From positions 1,302,001-1,366,000 of the forward strand of contig OZ243946.1 of assembly GCA_965214285.1 (NCBI GenBank): DNA of 64,000 nucleotides, given 5' to 3'. The notes beneath the pieces are model-generated. The model was not told where the DNA came from. It made no database searches and saw only the letters and a program-made list of their open reading frames with translations. The stretch's first letter is position 1. The number at the start of each line of letters is the position of its first letter. The stretch comes from G963422745 sp965214285 (lineage in GTDB: Bacteria; Actinomycetota; Acidimicrobiia; Acidimicrobiales; Aldehydirespiratoraceae). The position numbers and the translations under genes are program-made. Of the stretch, positions 44,989 to 53,610 are shown in pieces.

Positions 44989-45020
44989 CCGAAGCGCTGG
45001 CGGCGCTGGCCGCTTCGGGC
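44987..45020. terminator. 10-bp perfect inverted repeat upstream of alaS
   Basis: GCCCGAAGCG and CGCTTCGGGC around a 14-nt GC-rich loop, between the transporter remnant and the alaS promoter. It may be a terminator or a deletion scar. Confidence 0.4.
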
Positions 45021-45047
45021 TATCGGAGAGCGGTTCGGGGCCACCGG

Positions 45048-45053
45048 TAGGCT
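45048..45053 (+). promoter_or_regulatory. -10 box (TAGGCT) of alaS
   Basis: TAGGCT ends 9 nt before the alaS ATG at 45063, slightly longer than the usual 7 nt. Confidence 0.45.
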
Positions 45054-45062
45054 TGGGCCTCC

Positions 45063-47627
45063 ATGAAGGCCAACGAGGTTCGCACGGCGTTCACCGACTT
45101 CTTCGTCGAGCGCGGGCACGTCCGCCAGCCGTCCGCCTCGCTGATCCCGCACGACCCCACGCTGCTGTTCACGGTCGCCGGCATGGTGCCGTTCAAGAAC
45201 TACCTCACCGGCGACGAGCCGGCGCCCTGGCCCCGCGCCGTCAGCATCCAGAAATGCGTCCGCGCCGGCGGCAAGCACAACGACCTCGACGAGATCGGCC
45301 GCACTGCCCGCCATCTCACCTTCTTCGAGATGCTCGGCAACTTCAGCTTCGGCGACTACTTCAAGCACGAGGCCATCGTCTGGGCCTGGGAGTTCGTCAC
45401 CGAGGTGCTGGGCCTGCCGGCGGAGCGCCTCTGGGTGACCGTGCATCACAGCGACGACGAAGCCGCCGGCATCTGGGCCGACGAGGTGGGCGTGCCCGCC
45501 GAGCGCATCCAGCGCCTCGACGAGGACAACTACTGGCGGATGGCCGAGACCGGCCCCTGCGGCCCCTGCTCTGAGATCTTCTACGACAAAGGCCCCGCAT
45601 ACGGCGCCGACGGCGGCCCCGCGCACGGCGGCGAGGAGCGCTTCCTGGAGTTCTGGAACCTGGTGTTCATGCAGTACGAGCAGCACGCCGACGGCTCGCT
45701 GACACCGCTGCCGCGGCCCTCGATCGACACCGGCCTGGGGCTGGAGCGCACCGTCTCGCTGCTGTTGGGCGTCGACTCGGTCTGGGAGACCGACGAGCTC
45801 GAAGCCCTGCAGCGCCGCGCCTCGGAGCTGACCGGCGTCGCTGCGGCCACCGCCACGCCCGAGCAGCTGGTCTCGCTGCGCATCATCGCCGATCACGCCC
45901 GCTCAACGTCGCTGCTGGTGGCCGACGGCGTGTTCCCCTCCAACGAGGCACGCGGCTACGCGCTGCGCCGCATCCTGCGCCGAGCCGTGCGCCACGCCTA
46001 TCTCCTCGGCGTCGACGACCCCGTGATGGCGCCCATGGTCGACGAGGTGGCCGAGATCATGGGCGAGGCGTGCGGAGAGCTTGCCGCCGATCGCGACTTC
46101 GTTGTCGGCGTGGTCGAACGTGAGGAACTGCGCTTCCGCGAGACGCTCGGCAAAGGCCAGGCCATCCTGGACCGCGAGCTGGCCGCCCTGGCGCCCGGCG
46201 AGCCCTTCAGCGGCCGCACCGCCTTCCTGCTGCACGACACCTACGGCTTCCCCCTGGAGGTCACCACCGAGATCGCCGCCGAACGCGCTGTGGCGGTCGA
46301 CGAAGACGAGTTCGCAGCCGCCATGAGCGAGCAGCAGCAGCGCGCCAAGGCGGCCCGCAAGGTGCACGACTCGGGTTCTGTGGGCAGCCTCGCGGGGCTG
46401 CTGGAGGCCCACGGCGAGACCGAGTTCTGTGGCCGTGACCAGACCAGCAGCGAGGCCACGGTGCTGTATGCCGACGACGAGATCGTGGTGCTCGACCGCA
46501 CCCCGTTCTACGCCGAGAGCGGCGGCCAGATCGGCGACACCGGCAGCATCGCCACGCCCACCGGCAGCGCCCGCATCGCCAACTCCCGCTACGGGGCGCC
46601 CGGCCTGCACGTTCACGACATCGCCTCGCTGCAGGGCAGCATCGAGGCCGGTCAGCAGGCCAGCGCCGTCATCGACGACGAGCGCCGGGCCGCCATCCGC
46701 CGAAACCACACCGGCACCCACATCCTGCACTGGGCGCTGCGCGAGGTGCTCGGCGAGCACGTCAAGCAGCAGGGCTCCTATGTGGGCCCGGACCGGCTGC
46801 GCTTCGACTTCAGCCACTACGAGGCGCTGTCGCCGGACCAGATAGCAGAGGTGGAGGATCTGGTCAACGCCGAGGTGCTCGCCAACGCAGCGTGCAACCA
46901 CTTCGAGACCACCATGGCCCACGCCATCGAGCTCGGAGCGATCGCCTTCTTCGGCGAGAAGTACGGCGACACCGTGCGGGTGCTCGAGGCGGGCGAGCAC
47001 TCAGTGGAGCTCTGCGGCGGCACCCACGTGCGCGCCCTGGGCGACATCGGCCAGATGCGGATCGTGGCCGAGGGCTCGATCGGCTCCAACATCCGCCGGG
47101 TGGAGGCGGTGACCGGCATGGCCACCGTCGAGCTGCTGCGCAGCACCTCAGCGGCCGTCGCCGCGGCGGCCTCGGAGCTCAACGTGGGCACCGACGACCT
47201 GCCCGCCGGCATCGCCCGCCTGACCGCCGAGCGCAAGGATCTGCGCAGCGAGATCAAGGCGCTCCGCCGACGCCTGGCGCTGGGCCAGGCCGACACGCTG
47301 GCGGCCGGGGCGCACGACGGCGTGGTCGTCGCCCGGGTCGACGACGTGGACCGCGACGGGCTGCGGGACCTGGCTGTCTCGGTTCGCGACCGATCCGGCG
47401 TGAGAGCCGTCGTGCTGGGCGCCGGGCTCGACGGCGCGGGGGTCGGGCTGGTCGCAGCCGTCAGCGCCGACAGCGGCCTCGACGCGGGCGAGCTGATAGA
47501 GGCCGCCAAGAAGACGATCGGCGGCGGCGGGCGGCCCGCGGCAGATGTCGCGGTCGCCGGCGGCAAGCACCTCGACAAGCTCGACGAAGCCTTGGACCAG
47601 GCCCGCGCCGCAGCCGGGGTGCGCTGA
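45063..47627 (+). CDS. alaS: Alanine--tRNA ligase
   Basis: An 854-residue class II synthetase. FTDFFVERGHVRQPSASLIP opens the catalytic core, and FKNYLTGDEPAPWPRAVSIQKC is the conserved tRNA/ATP block. The editing domain carries the zinc-binding HTGTHILHWAL and CGGTHVRALGDIG. The C-terminal C-Ala oligomerisation domain includes GGGGRPAADVAVAGGK. Full length. It heads alaS-ruvX-mltG-aroE; the stop overlaps ruvX (TGATG). Confidence 0.97.
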   Translation: MKANEVRTAFTDFFVERGHVRQPSASLIPHDPTLLFTVAGMVPFKNYLTGDEPAPWPRAVSIQKCVRAGGKHNDLDEIGRTARHLTFFEMLGNFSFGDYFKHEAIVWAWEFVTEVLGLPAERLWVTVHHSDDEAAGIWADEVGVPAERIQRLDEDNYWRMAETGPCGPCSEIFYDKGPAYGADGGPAHGGEERFLEFWNLVFMQYEQHADGSLTPLPRPSIDTGLGLERTVSLLLGVDSVWETDELEALQRRASELTGVAAATATPEQLVSLRIIADHARSTSLLVADGVFPSNEARGYALRRILRRAVRHAYLLGVDDPVMAPMVDEVAEIMGEACGELAADRDFVVGVVEREELRFRETLGKGQAILDRELAALAPGEPFSGRTAFLLHDTYGFPLEVTTEIAAERAVAVDEDEFAAAMSEQQQRAKAARKVHDSGSVGSLAGLLEAHGETEFCGRDQTSSEATVLYADDEIVVLDRTPFYAESGGQIGDTGSIATPTGSARIANSRYGAPGLHVHDIASLQGSIEAGQQASAVIDDERRAAIRRNHTGTHILHWALREVLGEHVKQQGSYVGPDRLRFDFSHYEALSPDQIAEVEDLVNAEVLANAACNHFETTMAHAIELGAIAFFGEKYGDTVRVLEAGEHSVELCGGTHVRALGDIGQMRIVAEGSIGSNIRRVEAVTGMATVELLRSTSAAVAAAASELNVGTDDLPAGIARLTAERKDLRSEIKALRRRLALGQADTLAAGAHDGVVVARVDDVDRDGLRDLAVSVRDRSGVRAVVLGAGLDGAGVGLVAAVSADSGLDAGELIEAAKKTIGGGGRPAADVAVAGGKHLDKLDEALDQARAAAGVR

Positions 47628-48070
47628 TGCGGGCCTTGGGGATCGACCTGGGATCCAAGCGCATCGGCGTGGCGGTCTGCGACAGCGCAGGCACCCTGGC
47701 CACCCCCGTCGACACCGTGGCGCGCTGCGGCGACCGCCGCCGCGAGCACGCCGAGATCGCCCGCCTGGTGGCCGAGTGGTCCGCCGAGATCGTGGTCGTC
47801 GGCCTGCCGATCAGCCTCGACGGCTCCTGTGGCCCTGCGGCCAAGGCTGCCGCCGCGGAGATCGAGGCCCTGAATTGCGCTCTGGAGGTGGCCGTCGTTG
47901 CATACGATGAGCGGCTGACAACCCTCAGCGCAGAGCGGAGTCTGATGTCCCAGTCCCTCAAGGGCCCGGCCAGGCGCAAGGTGATCGACCGCCTGGCCGC
48001 GGCCGTGATGCTGCAGAGCTGGCTCGACGCCGGCCGCCCCGCGGATTGCGCTTCAGTCGTCGATGGCTGA
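47627..48070 (+). CDS. ruvX: RuvX/YqgF, pre-16S rRNA / Holliday-junction resolvase-like nuclease
   Basis: A 147-residue RNase H-fold protein. MRALGIDLGSKRIGVAV carries the first catalytic Asp, VVVGLPISLDGS the conserved loop, and YDERLTTLSAERSL the Glu. The family matures the 5' end of 16S rRNA in E. coli. Overlaps alaS by 1 nt and mltG by 8 nt. Confidence 0.93.
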   Translation: MRALGIDLGSKRIGVAVCDSAGTLATPVDTVARCGDRRREHAEIARLVAEWSAEIVVVGLPISLDGSCGPAAKAAAAEIEALNCALEVAVVAYDERLTTLSAERSLMSQSLKGPARRKVIDRLAAAVMLQSWLDAGRPADCASVVDG

Positions 48071-49706
48071 GAAGCGGCGCTGGGCCGCCTTCCTGACGGG
48101 CGCAGCCGAGGGCGCCGACGGGGCTGACGAGCGGACGGCGGACGACGCCGCTCCGCCTCGGCCCGCCGCGGCGCGGCCTCGGCCTGCCGCAGCGCCGCCC
48201 GGGCCTGCCCGGCGGCCGGCGGGGCGACCGGCCCAGCGGACAGCGCGGTCTCAGCGCCCGTCGAGCGCCGCGCCGGGCGTGCCTGGCGCCCCGGGCGGGC
48301 CGGCCGCGAACGTGAGCGCAACGCCGCGCTTCCCCGAGCCTGGCAGGCGCCGCCCGATCACCCGCGTCGCCCGCCCGGTCAGCTCGGCGCCGCCCCCGGC
48401 GACCGAGGCGCCGCTGATGGTGGGACCCGACGGCACCCCCTGGGTGCCCAAAGCGGTGCCGGACCACCTGGCCCCGCCCGGCGAGGTCCGCGTGGCAGGC
48501 GTCGACAGCGACGGCGTGGAATGGGTCTGGGAGGACGACCCCGAGGCGCCGCCGCTGGTCGATCCCCGCTACGACGAGATCGACCGCAACTGGACCCGCT
48601 ACCGCACGAGTTGGGGCGGCTTCCTGCGGCTCGCCGTATTCGCGATCCTGGTCATCTGGGCCTTCACCTGGACCCGCTCGTGGATCTACGGCTGGGTCGA
48701 CCGCCAGATCGTGCCACAGGGGCTCGTGGGCGAGGAGGTCGAGTTCACGATCGGCAAAGGCACGAGCACCAATCAGGTGGCAACCGAGCTCGAGAACGCA
48801 GGCGTCATCGGTAACTCCACGGTGTTTCGCTACTGGCTGCGCTGCGACGGCGAGCTGAGCTGGCAGTTCCTGAGCTGCGACACCGAGAAGGTGTTCCTGG
48901 CGGGCGACTACACGCTCAATCAGAACATGTCGTTCGCGGCTGTCGTGGATGCACTCGACGAAGGGCCGATCCCGGTGGTGTATTCCACCTTCAACATCCC
49001 CGAGGGCCTGCGACTCAACGAGATCGTCGAGCGGCTGCTGGCGGTCAACCCGGCCTTCGATCGCGAGCAGCTGCTCGCGGCCCTGGCGAACCCGAACCTG
49101 GTGTCCGAGCTCGTCCCGCCCAACGTCGCCGAGGACAAGCGCCTCGAGGGCACCCTGTTCCCGGCCACCTACGACATACCGGAATCCGACCTCACCGACG
49201 AGGCTCGCTTCCTGAAGCGCATGGCCGACACCTTCGATCAGCGCTACCGAGGACTGGTGGCCGAGGTCGGGCGTGATCCGGTGCTTGACGAACTGGGGCT
49301 CAGCGACTACGACGTGATCATTGTCGCCTCGCTCATCGAGGAAGAGGCGCAGGTCGACGCCGACCGCCCGAAGATGGCCCGTGCGATCTACAACCGGCTG
49401 CAGGCCGGCACTGCGCTGCAGATCGACGCCAGCGTGATCTACGGGCTCGACAAGTCCTTCACCGACACCATCTTCCAGTCCGATCTCGACGCCGACACGC
49501 CTTACAACACCTACCTCCACAAGGGCCTGCCGCCGACGCCGATCGCTGCGCCGGGCGAGAAGGCGATGCAGGCAGCGCTGGATCCTGAGCCCGGCGACTG
49601 GCTGTTCTGGGTGCGCACCGAGGAGGACGGCACGCACACCTTCTCGACCACCAACGCCGAGCACAACCAGGCTGTGGCCGTCTGCCGCGAGAGGGGCTAC
49701 TGCTGA
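48063..49706 (+). CDS. mltG: Endolytic murein transglycosylase MltG with long cytoplasmic N-terminus
   Basis: A 547-residue YceG-family enzyme that cleaves nascent glycan strands. About 185 cytoplasmic residues, mostly Ala/Pro/Arg and disordered, precede one membrane helix (FLRLAVFAILVIWAFTWT). The periplasmic part has a LysM-like segment (FTIGKGTSTNQVATELENAG) and the YceG core: ASLIEEEAQVDADRPKMARA contains the catalytic Glu, then IYNRLQAGTALQIDASVIYG. Actinobacterial members commonly have such N-termini. The stop starts a micro-ORF relay to aroE. Confidence 0.93.
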   Translation: MAEKRRWAAFLTGAAEGADGADERTADDAAPPRPAAARPRPAAAPPGPARRPAGRPAQRTARSQRPSSAAPGVPGAPGGPAANVSATPRFPEPGRRRPITRVARPVSSAPPPATEAPLMVGPDGTPWVPKAVPDHLAPPGEVRVAGVDSDGVEWVWEDDPEAPPLVDPRYDEIDRNWTRYRTSWGGFLRLAVFAILVIWAFTWTRSWIYGWVDRQIVPQGLVGEEVEFTIGKGTSTNQVATELENAGVIGNSTVFRYWLRCDGELSWQFLSCDTEKVFLAGDYTLNQNMSFAAVVDALDEGPIPVVYSTFNIPEGLRLNEIVERLLAVNPAFDREQLLAALANPNLVSELVPPNVAEDKRLEGTLFPATYDIPESDLTDEARFLKRMADTFDQRYRGLVAEVGRDPVLDELGLSDYDVIIVASLIEEEAQVDADRPKMARAIYNRLQAGTALQIDASVIYGLDKSFTDTIFQSDLDADTPYNTYLHKGLPPTPIAAPGEKAMQAALDPEPGDWLFWVRTEEDGTHTFSTTNAEHNQAVAVCRERGYC

Positions 49707-49779
49707 TGGCCGGGTTGTCGCTGTTGACGGGCTGTCGCTGATGGCCGGGCTGTCGCTGATGACGGACCGCTGCCGATGA
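49706..49779 (+). other. Two tandem micro-ORFs relaying mltG to aroE
   Basis: ATG 49706 overlaps the mltG TGA (TGATG) and opens MAGLSLLTGCR, stop 49739-49741. That stop overlaps ATG 49741 (TGATG), which opens MAGLSLMTDRCR, stop 49777-49779. This overlaps the aroE ATG 49776 (ATGA). The second peptide contains MTDR, the AroE N-terminus. Confidence 0.5.
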
Positions 49780-50609
49780 CGGATCGCTCACAGATCTCGG
49801 CCGGCACCGTGGTCTGCGGCGTGATCGGCGACCCGGTGACGCACTCGCTGTCGCCGCTGCTGCACAACGCCGCCTTCGAGGCCATGGGGCTCGACTGGGT
49901 CTACGCGGCCTTTCCGGTGCCCGCCGGGCGCGGCGGCGAGGCTGTGCAGGCCATGCGCACCCTCGGCATCCGGGGCCTGTCGGTCACCATGCCTCACAAG
50001 CAGGCAGCGGCAGCCGCCGCGGACGAGCGCAGCGCCGAGGCGACCGCCCTTGGCGCCGCCAACACGCTCACGCTCGCAGCCGACGGCACAGTGAGCGCCC
50101 ACAACACCGACGGGCCGGGCTTCGTGGCGGGGCTGCGCAGGGCGCTCGACTTCGAGGTCGGCGGCAAGCGGGTGGCGCTGATCGGCGCAGGCGGCGCGGC
50201 GCGGGCGCTGATCGTGTCGCTGGCCGCAGCCGGCGCGGCCGAGGTGGTGGTGCTGAACCGCAGCGCCGAGCGCGCCGAGGCCGCCGCCGCCCTGGCAGGC
50301 CCGCTCGGCCGGGTCGGCAGCGTGGGCGATCTCGCCTCAGCCGATCTGGTGGTCAACGCCACCCCCGTCGGCATGAGCGAGACCCCGGGCCTGGCCGCCC
50401 CGGCGGGCGCGGTCGGCAGCGGGCAGACGGCCGTCGACCTGATCTACCGCCCGCCCCGCACCGCCTGGCTCGACGACTGCGCAGCGAACGGCGCCATGGT
50501 GCTCAACGGCCTGGCCATGCTGGTGCATCAGGCAGCCGAGCAGATCGCGCTGTGGACCGGCGCGCAAGCCCCCATCGACGCCATGAACCAGGCGCTGACC
50601 GCGAACTGA
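49776..50609 (+). CDS. aroE: Shikimate dehydrogenase
   Basis: A 277-residue NADPH-dependent enzyme of aromatic amino acid synthesis. CGVIGDPVTHSLSPLLHNAAF is the shikimate-binding start, TMPHK contains the catalytic Lys, and NTDGPGF follows. GAGGAARALI is the dinucleotide fold, and NATPVGM and NGLAMLVHQAAEQ are conserved. Full length. The gene follows mltG as in most actinobacteria. Confidence 0.95.
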   Translation: MTDRSQISAGTVVCGVIGDPVTHSLSPLLHNAAFEAMGLDWVYAAFPVPAGRGGEAVQAMRTLGIRGLSVTMPHKQAAAAAADERSAEATALGAANTLTLAADGTVSAHNTDGPGFVAGLRRALDFEVGGKRVALIGAGGAARALIVSLAAAGAAEVVVLNRSAERAEAAAALAGPLGRVGSVGDLASADLVVNATPVGMSETPGLAAPAGAVGSGQTAVDLIYRPPRTAWLDDCAANGAMVLNGLAMLVHQAAEQIALWTGAQAPIDAMNQALTAN

Positions 50610-50757
50610 GCCGGCCTCGGACTTCTAGCCGAGAGAGGCAACGTCGCACCCTGTCGATAGGGTGCAGCGCATCGGTCCGGTCGGGCCGCGGCTCATCTGC
50701 CCGTCGCAACAGGGCGATCCCAACAGCAGCCCAGCAGCGTTGTGCGGAGGTCGCCCC

Positions 50758-52269
50758 ATGCTCGCCACTGTCTTGTCGTCGACGATCTCAGGCGTCGACG
50801 GCATTCCCGTATCCGTCGAGGTCCACGTGGCCCCAGGCCTGCCCTGCTTCACGATCGTGGGCCTGCCCGACGCTTCCTGTCGGGAGGCCCGCGACCGGGT
50901 GCGGGCCGCCATCGTCTCCTCGGAGCTCGAATGGCCGATGAAGCGCATCACCGTCAACCTGGCGCCCGGCGACGTGCCCAAGGTCGGCACCGGCATCGAC
51001 CTGCCCATGGCGCTGGGCATCCTCAGCGCCTCGGGCCAGGTCGGATCGCATGCCTGCGAGGAGGTCGGCGCCTTCGGCGAGCTCGGGCTCGAAGGCACGG
51101 TCCGCCCGGTCCCTGGGGCCTTGTCGATGGCCGATGCCATCACCACGCCGCGTGTGGTGGTCCCCGCCGCGGACGCCCGTGCCTGCGCCCTCGTCGCCGG
51201 CGACCGGATCCGTCCGGTTCGCACGCTGCGCCAGGTGGTCGACGCCCTCGGCGACGGCCTGCCGTGGCCCGACGTCGATCTCTCCGTCGAGCCCGAGCCC
51301 CCGCCGCCTGAGCCCGACCTGGCCGACGTGCGAGGCCAGCAGGAGGCCCGCAGCGCTCTGGTGCTGGCCGCGGCGGGAGGCCATCACCTGCTGCTCAGCG
51401 GCCCGCCGGGCGCGGGCAAGACCATGCTGGCGCGCCGCCTGCCGGGGCTGCTGCCCGACCTCGGCCCCGAGGAGTCGCTGGCGGTCACCCGCATCCACAG
51501 CGCGGCGGGGCTGGCGCTGCCCCCGTCGGGCCTCATCACCCGGCCGCCTTTCCGGGCGCCGCACCACAACGCCTCTATGGCCTCGATGGTCGGCGGCGGC
51601 GCCGGGCTGGCCCGGCCGGGCGAGGTGAGCGCGGCATCGGGCGGCGTGCTGTTCCTCGACGAGCTCGGCGAGTTCGCCCCGTCGGTGCTCGACTCGCTGC
51701 GCCAGCCGCTGGAGGAGGGAGTGGTGCGGGTGGCGCGCAGCGGCGGCGTGAGCAGGCATCCCGCGTCGGTGCTGCTGGTGGCGGCGATGAATCCCTGCCC
51801 CTGCGGGGAGGGGGGAACCGTGGCGTGTCGCTGCTCGCCGCCCACGCGGGTGCGCTATGCGCGGCGCATCTCGGGCCCGTTGCTCGACCGCATCGACCTC
51901 ATGGTCCACGTGGACCGGCCCCGCCCGGAGTCGCTGCTGAGCCGGGCGCCCGAGGAGTCCTCCGCAGTCGCGGCCAAGCAGGTGGCCGCGGCACGCGAGC
52001 TGGCCGCCCGGCGAGGCGCCAGGTGCAATTCGCTGCTGAGCGACGAGCAGCTCGACGAGTGCGCGTCGTACGACAGCGAAGCCGAGTCTGTGCTGCGGCT
52101 GGCTCTCAGCCAGGGCCGTCTGAGCGCCAGGGGCCTGCGGCGGGTGCGCTGCGTGGCGCGCACTATCCGTGATCTCGACGACGGCGAGGCTGGGCTGCGC
52201 GCCCGTGACGTGGCAGCAGCGCTGCAGCTCCGCGCCCGACCTCCGATGGGGGCAGGCGATGGACGCTGA
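50758..52269 (+). CDS. comM: YifB/ComM-family Mg-chelatase-like AAA+ ATPase
   Basis: A 503-residue AAA+ protein. The N-terminal Lon-protease-like domain (SGVDGIPVSVEVHVAPGLPCF, IVGLPDASCREARDRV) precedes Walker A GPPGAGKTMLARRLP. VLFLDELGEFAPSVLDSLRQPLEEG, a cysteine cluster (NPCPCGEGG...CRCSPP) and LLDRIDLMVHVDRP follow. ComM is a branch-migration helicase in natural transformation. ATG 50758 is chosen after GCGGAGG. Next to dprA, it completes a transformation-type pair. Confidence 0.92.
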   Translation: MLATVLSSTISGVDGIPVSVEVHVAPGLPCFTIVGLPDASCREARDRVRAAIVSSELEWPMKRITVNLAPGDVPKVGTGIDLPMALGILSASGQVGSHACEEVGAFGELGLEGTVRPVPGALSMADAITTPRVVVPAADARACALVAGDRIRPVRTLRQVVDALGDGLPWPDVDLSVEPEPPPPEPDLADVRGQQEARSALVLAAAGGHHLLLSGPPGAGKTMLARRLPGLLPDLGPEESLAVTRIHSAAGLALPPSGLITRPPFRAPHHNASMASMVGGGAGLARPGEVSAASGGVLFLDELGEFAPSVLDSLRQPLEEGVVRVARSGGVSRHPASVLLVAAMNPCPCGEGGTVACRCSPPTRVRYARRISGPLLDRIDLMVHVDRPRPESLLSRAPEESSAVAAKQVAAARELAARRGARCNSLLSDEQLDECASYDSEAESVLRLALSQGRLSARGLRRVRCVARTIRDLDDGEAGLRARDVAAALQLRARPPMGAGDGR

Positions 52270-52306
52270 GCGAACCCCAGGGCTTTGGCAGGCGATGGCC
52301 GCTGAG
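52251..52306 (+). repeat. 20-bp direct repeat at the comM/dprA junction
   Basis: 52251-52270 and 52287-52306 match at 19 of 20 positions. The copies are 36 bp apart, so each supplies an in-frame ATG for dprA. Confidence 0.8.
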
Positions 52307-53509
52307 AGTCGGCCCATGGCCGTCGGGCCGGAAGGCGCAGAGTCGTGTTCGCCCGGCTTGGCGGCAGGGGCCGATCCTCCCGAGGGAGACGAACTGCTAG
52401 AGCAGGAGGCGCACCTGGCGGCGCTCGCCGGCCTGGAGGCCATGACCACGAGCCGCCTGGCCCGGCTGCTTGCGGGACGCAGCGCCCAGGCGGCCTGGGC
52501 GGCGATCGTCGAGGGCCGGATCGACCGCGAGGTCGCGAACAAGGCCGTGCGCAACCAGTGGCGGCGCGCCGCCGGCAGCGACGAACTGCATCGGGTTGCC
52601 GAGGCGCTGGCCCGGCTCGGCGTGAGGGTGACCGGCTGGGGCCATCCCGGCCATCCCGCGGCGCTGTTGCACGACATCGACCCCGCCCCGGTGCTGTTCC
52701 GCCGCGGTCGGCGGCTCAGCGAGGGGGCGACCAGGGTCGGCATCGTCGGCACGCGGCGCTGCTCGGGCGCCGGCAGGGAAGTGGCATACGAACTGGGCCG
52801 CGACCTGTCCGCAGCCGGGGTCTCGGTGGTCTCGGGCCTGGCCAAGGGGATCGACGGAGCAGCCCATCGAGGCGCAGTGGCCGCAAGCGGGGCGCCGCCG
52901 ATTGCGGTGGTCGGCGGCGGCATCGACGTCGTCTACCCGCGCAGCAACTCCGAGCTGTGGCATCAGGTCGCCGAGTGCGGCACCCTTTGCTCGGAAGCGC
53001 CGCTGGGCGCCGAGCCCGCCGCCTGGCGGTTCCCGGCGCGCAACCGCCTGATCGCGGCCCTCAGCGACGTGGTGGTAGTGGTCGAGTCACGTGCCGCCGG
53101 AGGCTCGCTGCTCACCGTCGAGCAGGCGATCCGCCGCGGCGTCGACGTGATGGCGGTGCCCGGCTCGCTGCGCAACGGCGCGGCCGACGGCACCAACCAG
53201 CTCCTCGTCGACGGCTGCGCCCCGGTGCGCAGCGCGGACGACGTGCTGATCGTGGCCGGCCTGAGCCGCAGCGACGCCGTGGCACGTCGCCATGGCGAGC
53301 CGCGGCTCTTGGGGGCGGTCGGCGCTGGGCGACGGATGTTGTCCGGCGCTGCGGAGCAGGCCCTAGAGGCCGTCGACGACGGACCGACTTCGGTGGAGCA
53401 GCTGATGGCCGACACCGGCCTGGGGCTCTCGGAGGTCTATGCGGCTCTGGAGGCGCTGCTCGGCGCGGGCCTGGTCGTCCGCGACGGCAGCCGGGTACGC
53501 CGGGCATGA
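52259..53509 (+). CDS. dprA: DNA-processing protein DprA
   Basis: A 416-residue single-strand DNA-binding, RecA-loading protein. VGIVGTRRCSGAGREVAYEL, SGLAKGIDGAAHRGAV and GGGIDVVYPRSNSELW form the Rossmann-like DprA core. A C-terminal winged helix (TSVEQLMADTGLGLSEVYAALE) follows. ATG 52259, overlapping the comM stop, is used; the duplicated ATG at 52295 is equally plausible. Confidence 0.93.
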   Translation: MDAERTPGLWQAMAAESRPMAVGPEGAESCSPGLAAGADPPEGDELLEQEAHLAALAGLEAMTTSRLARLLAGRSAQAAWAAIVEGRIDREVANKAVRNQWRRAAGSDELHRVAEALARLGVRVTGWGHPGHPAALLHDIDPAPVLFRRGRRLSEGATRVGIVGTRRCSGAGREVAYELGRDLSAAGVSVVSGLAKGIDGAAHRGAVAASGAPPIAVVGGGIDVVYPRSNSELWHQVAECGTLCSEAPLGAEPAAWRFPARNRLIAALSDVVVVVESRAAGGSLLTVEQAIRRGVDVMAVPGSLRNGAADGTNQLLVDGCAPVRSADDVLIVAGLSRSDAVARRHGEPRLLGAVGAGRRMLSGAAEQALEAVDDGPTSVEQLMADTGLGLSEVYAALEALLGAGLVVRDGSRVRRA

Positions 53510-53598
53510 CCGGCGCGGGCATGGAGGCGGAGGGGTGCAAGGCGTGAGCCGGCGCGCCCGTGCCCGGCAGCGTGCGTCGTCCACAGGTTGTGGACAAC

Positions 53599-53604
53599 TA
53601 CTCT
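53599..53604 (+). promoter_or_regulatory. Leaderless -10 box (TACTCT) of xer
   Basis: TACTCT ends 6 nt before GTG 53611, favouring that start over the GTG at 53560. Confidence 0.5.
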
Positions 53605-53610
53605 GGGGCC

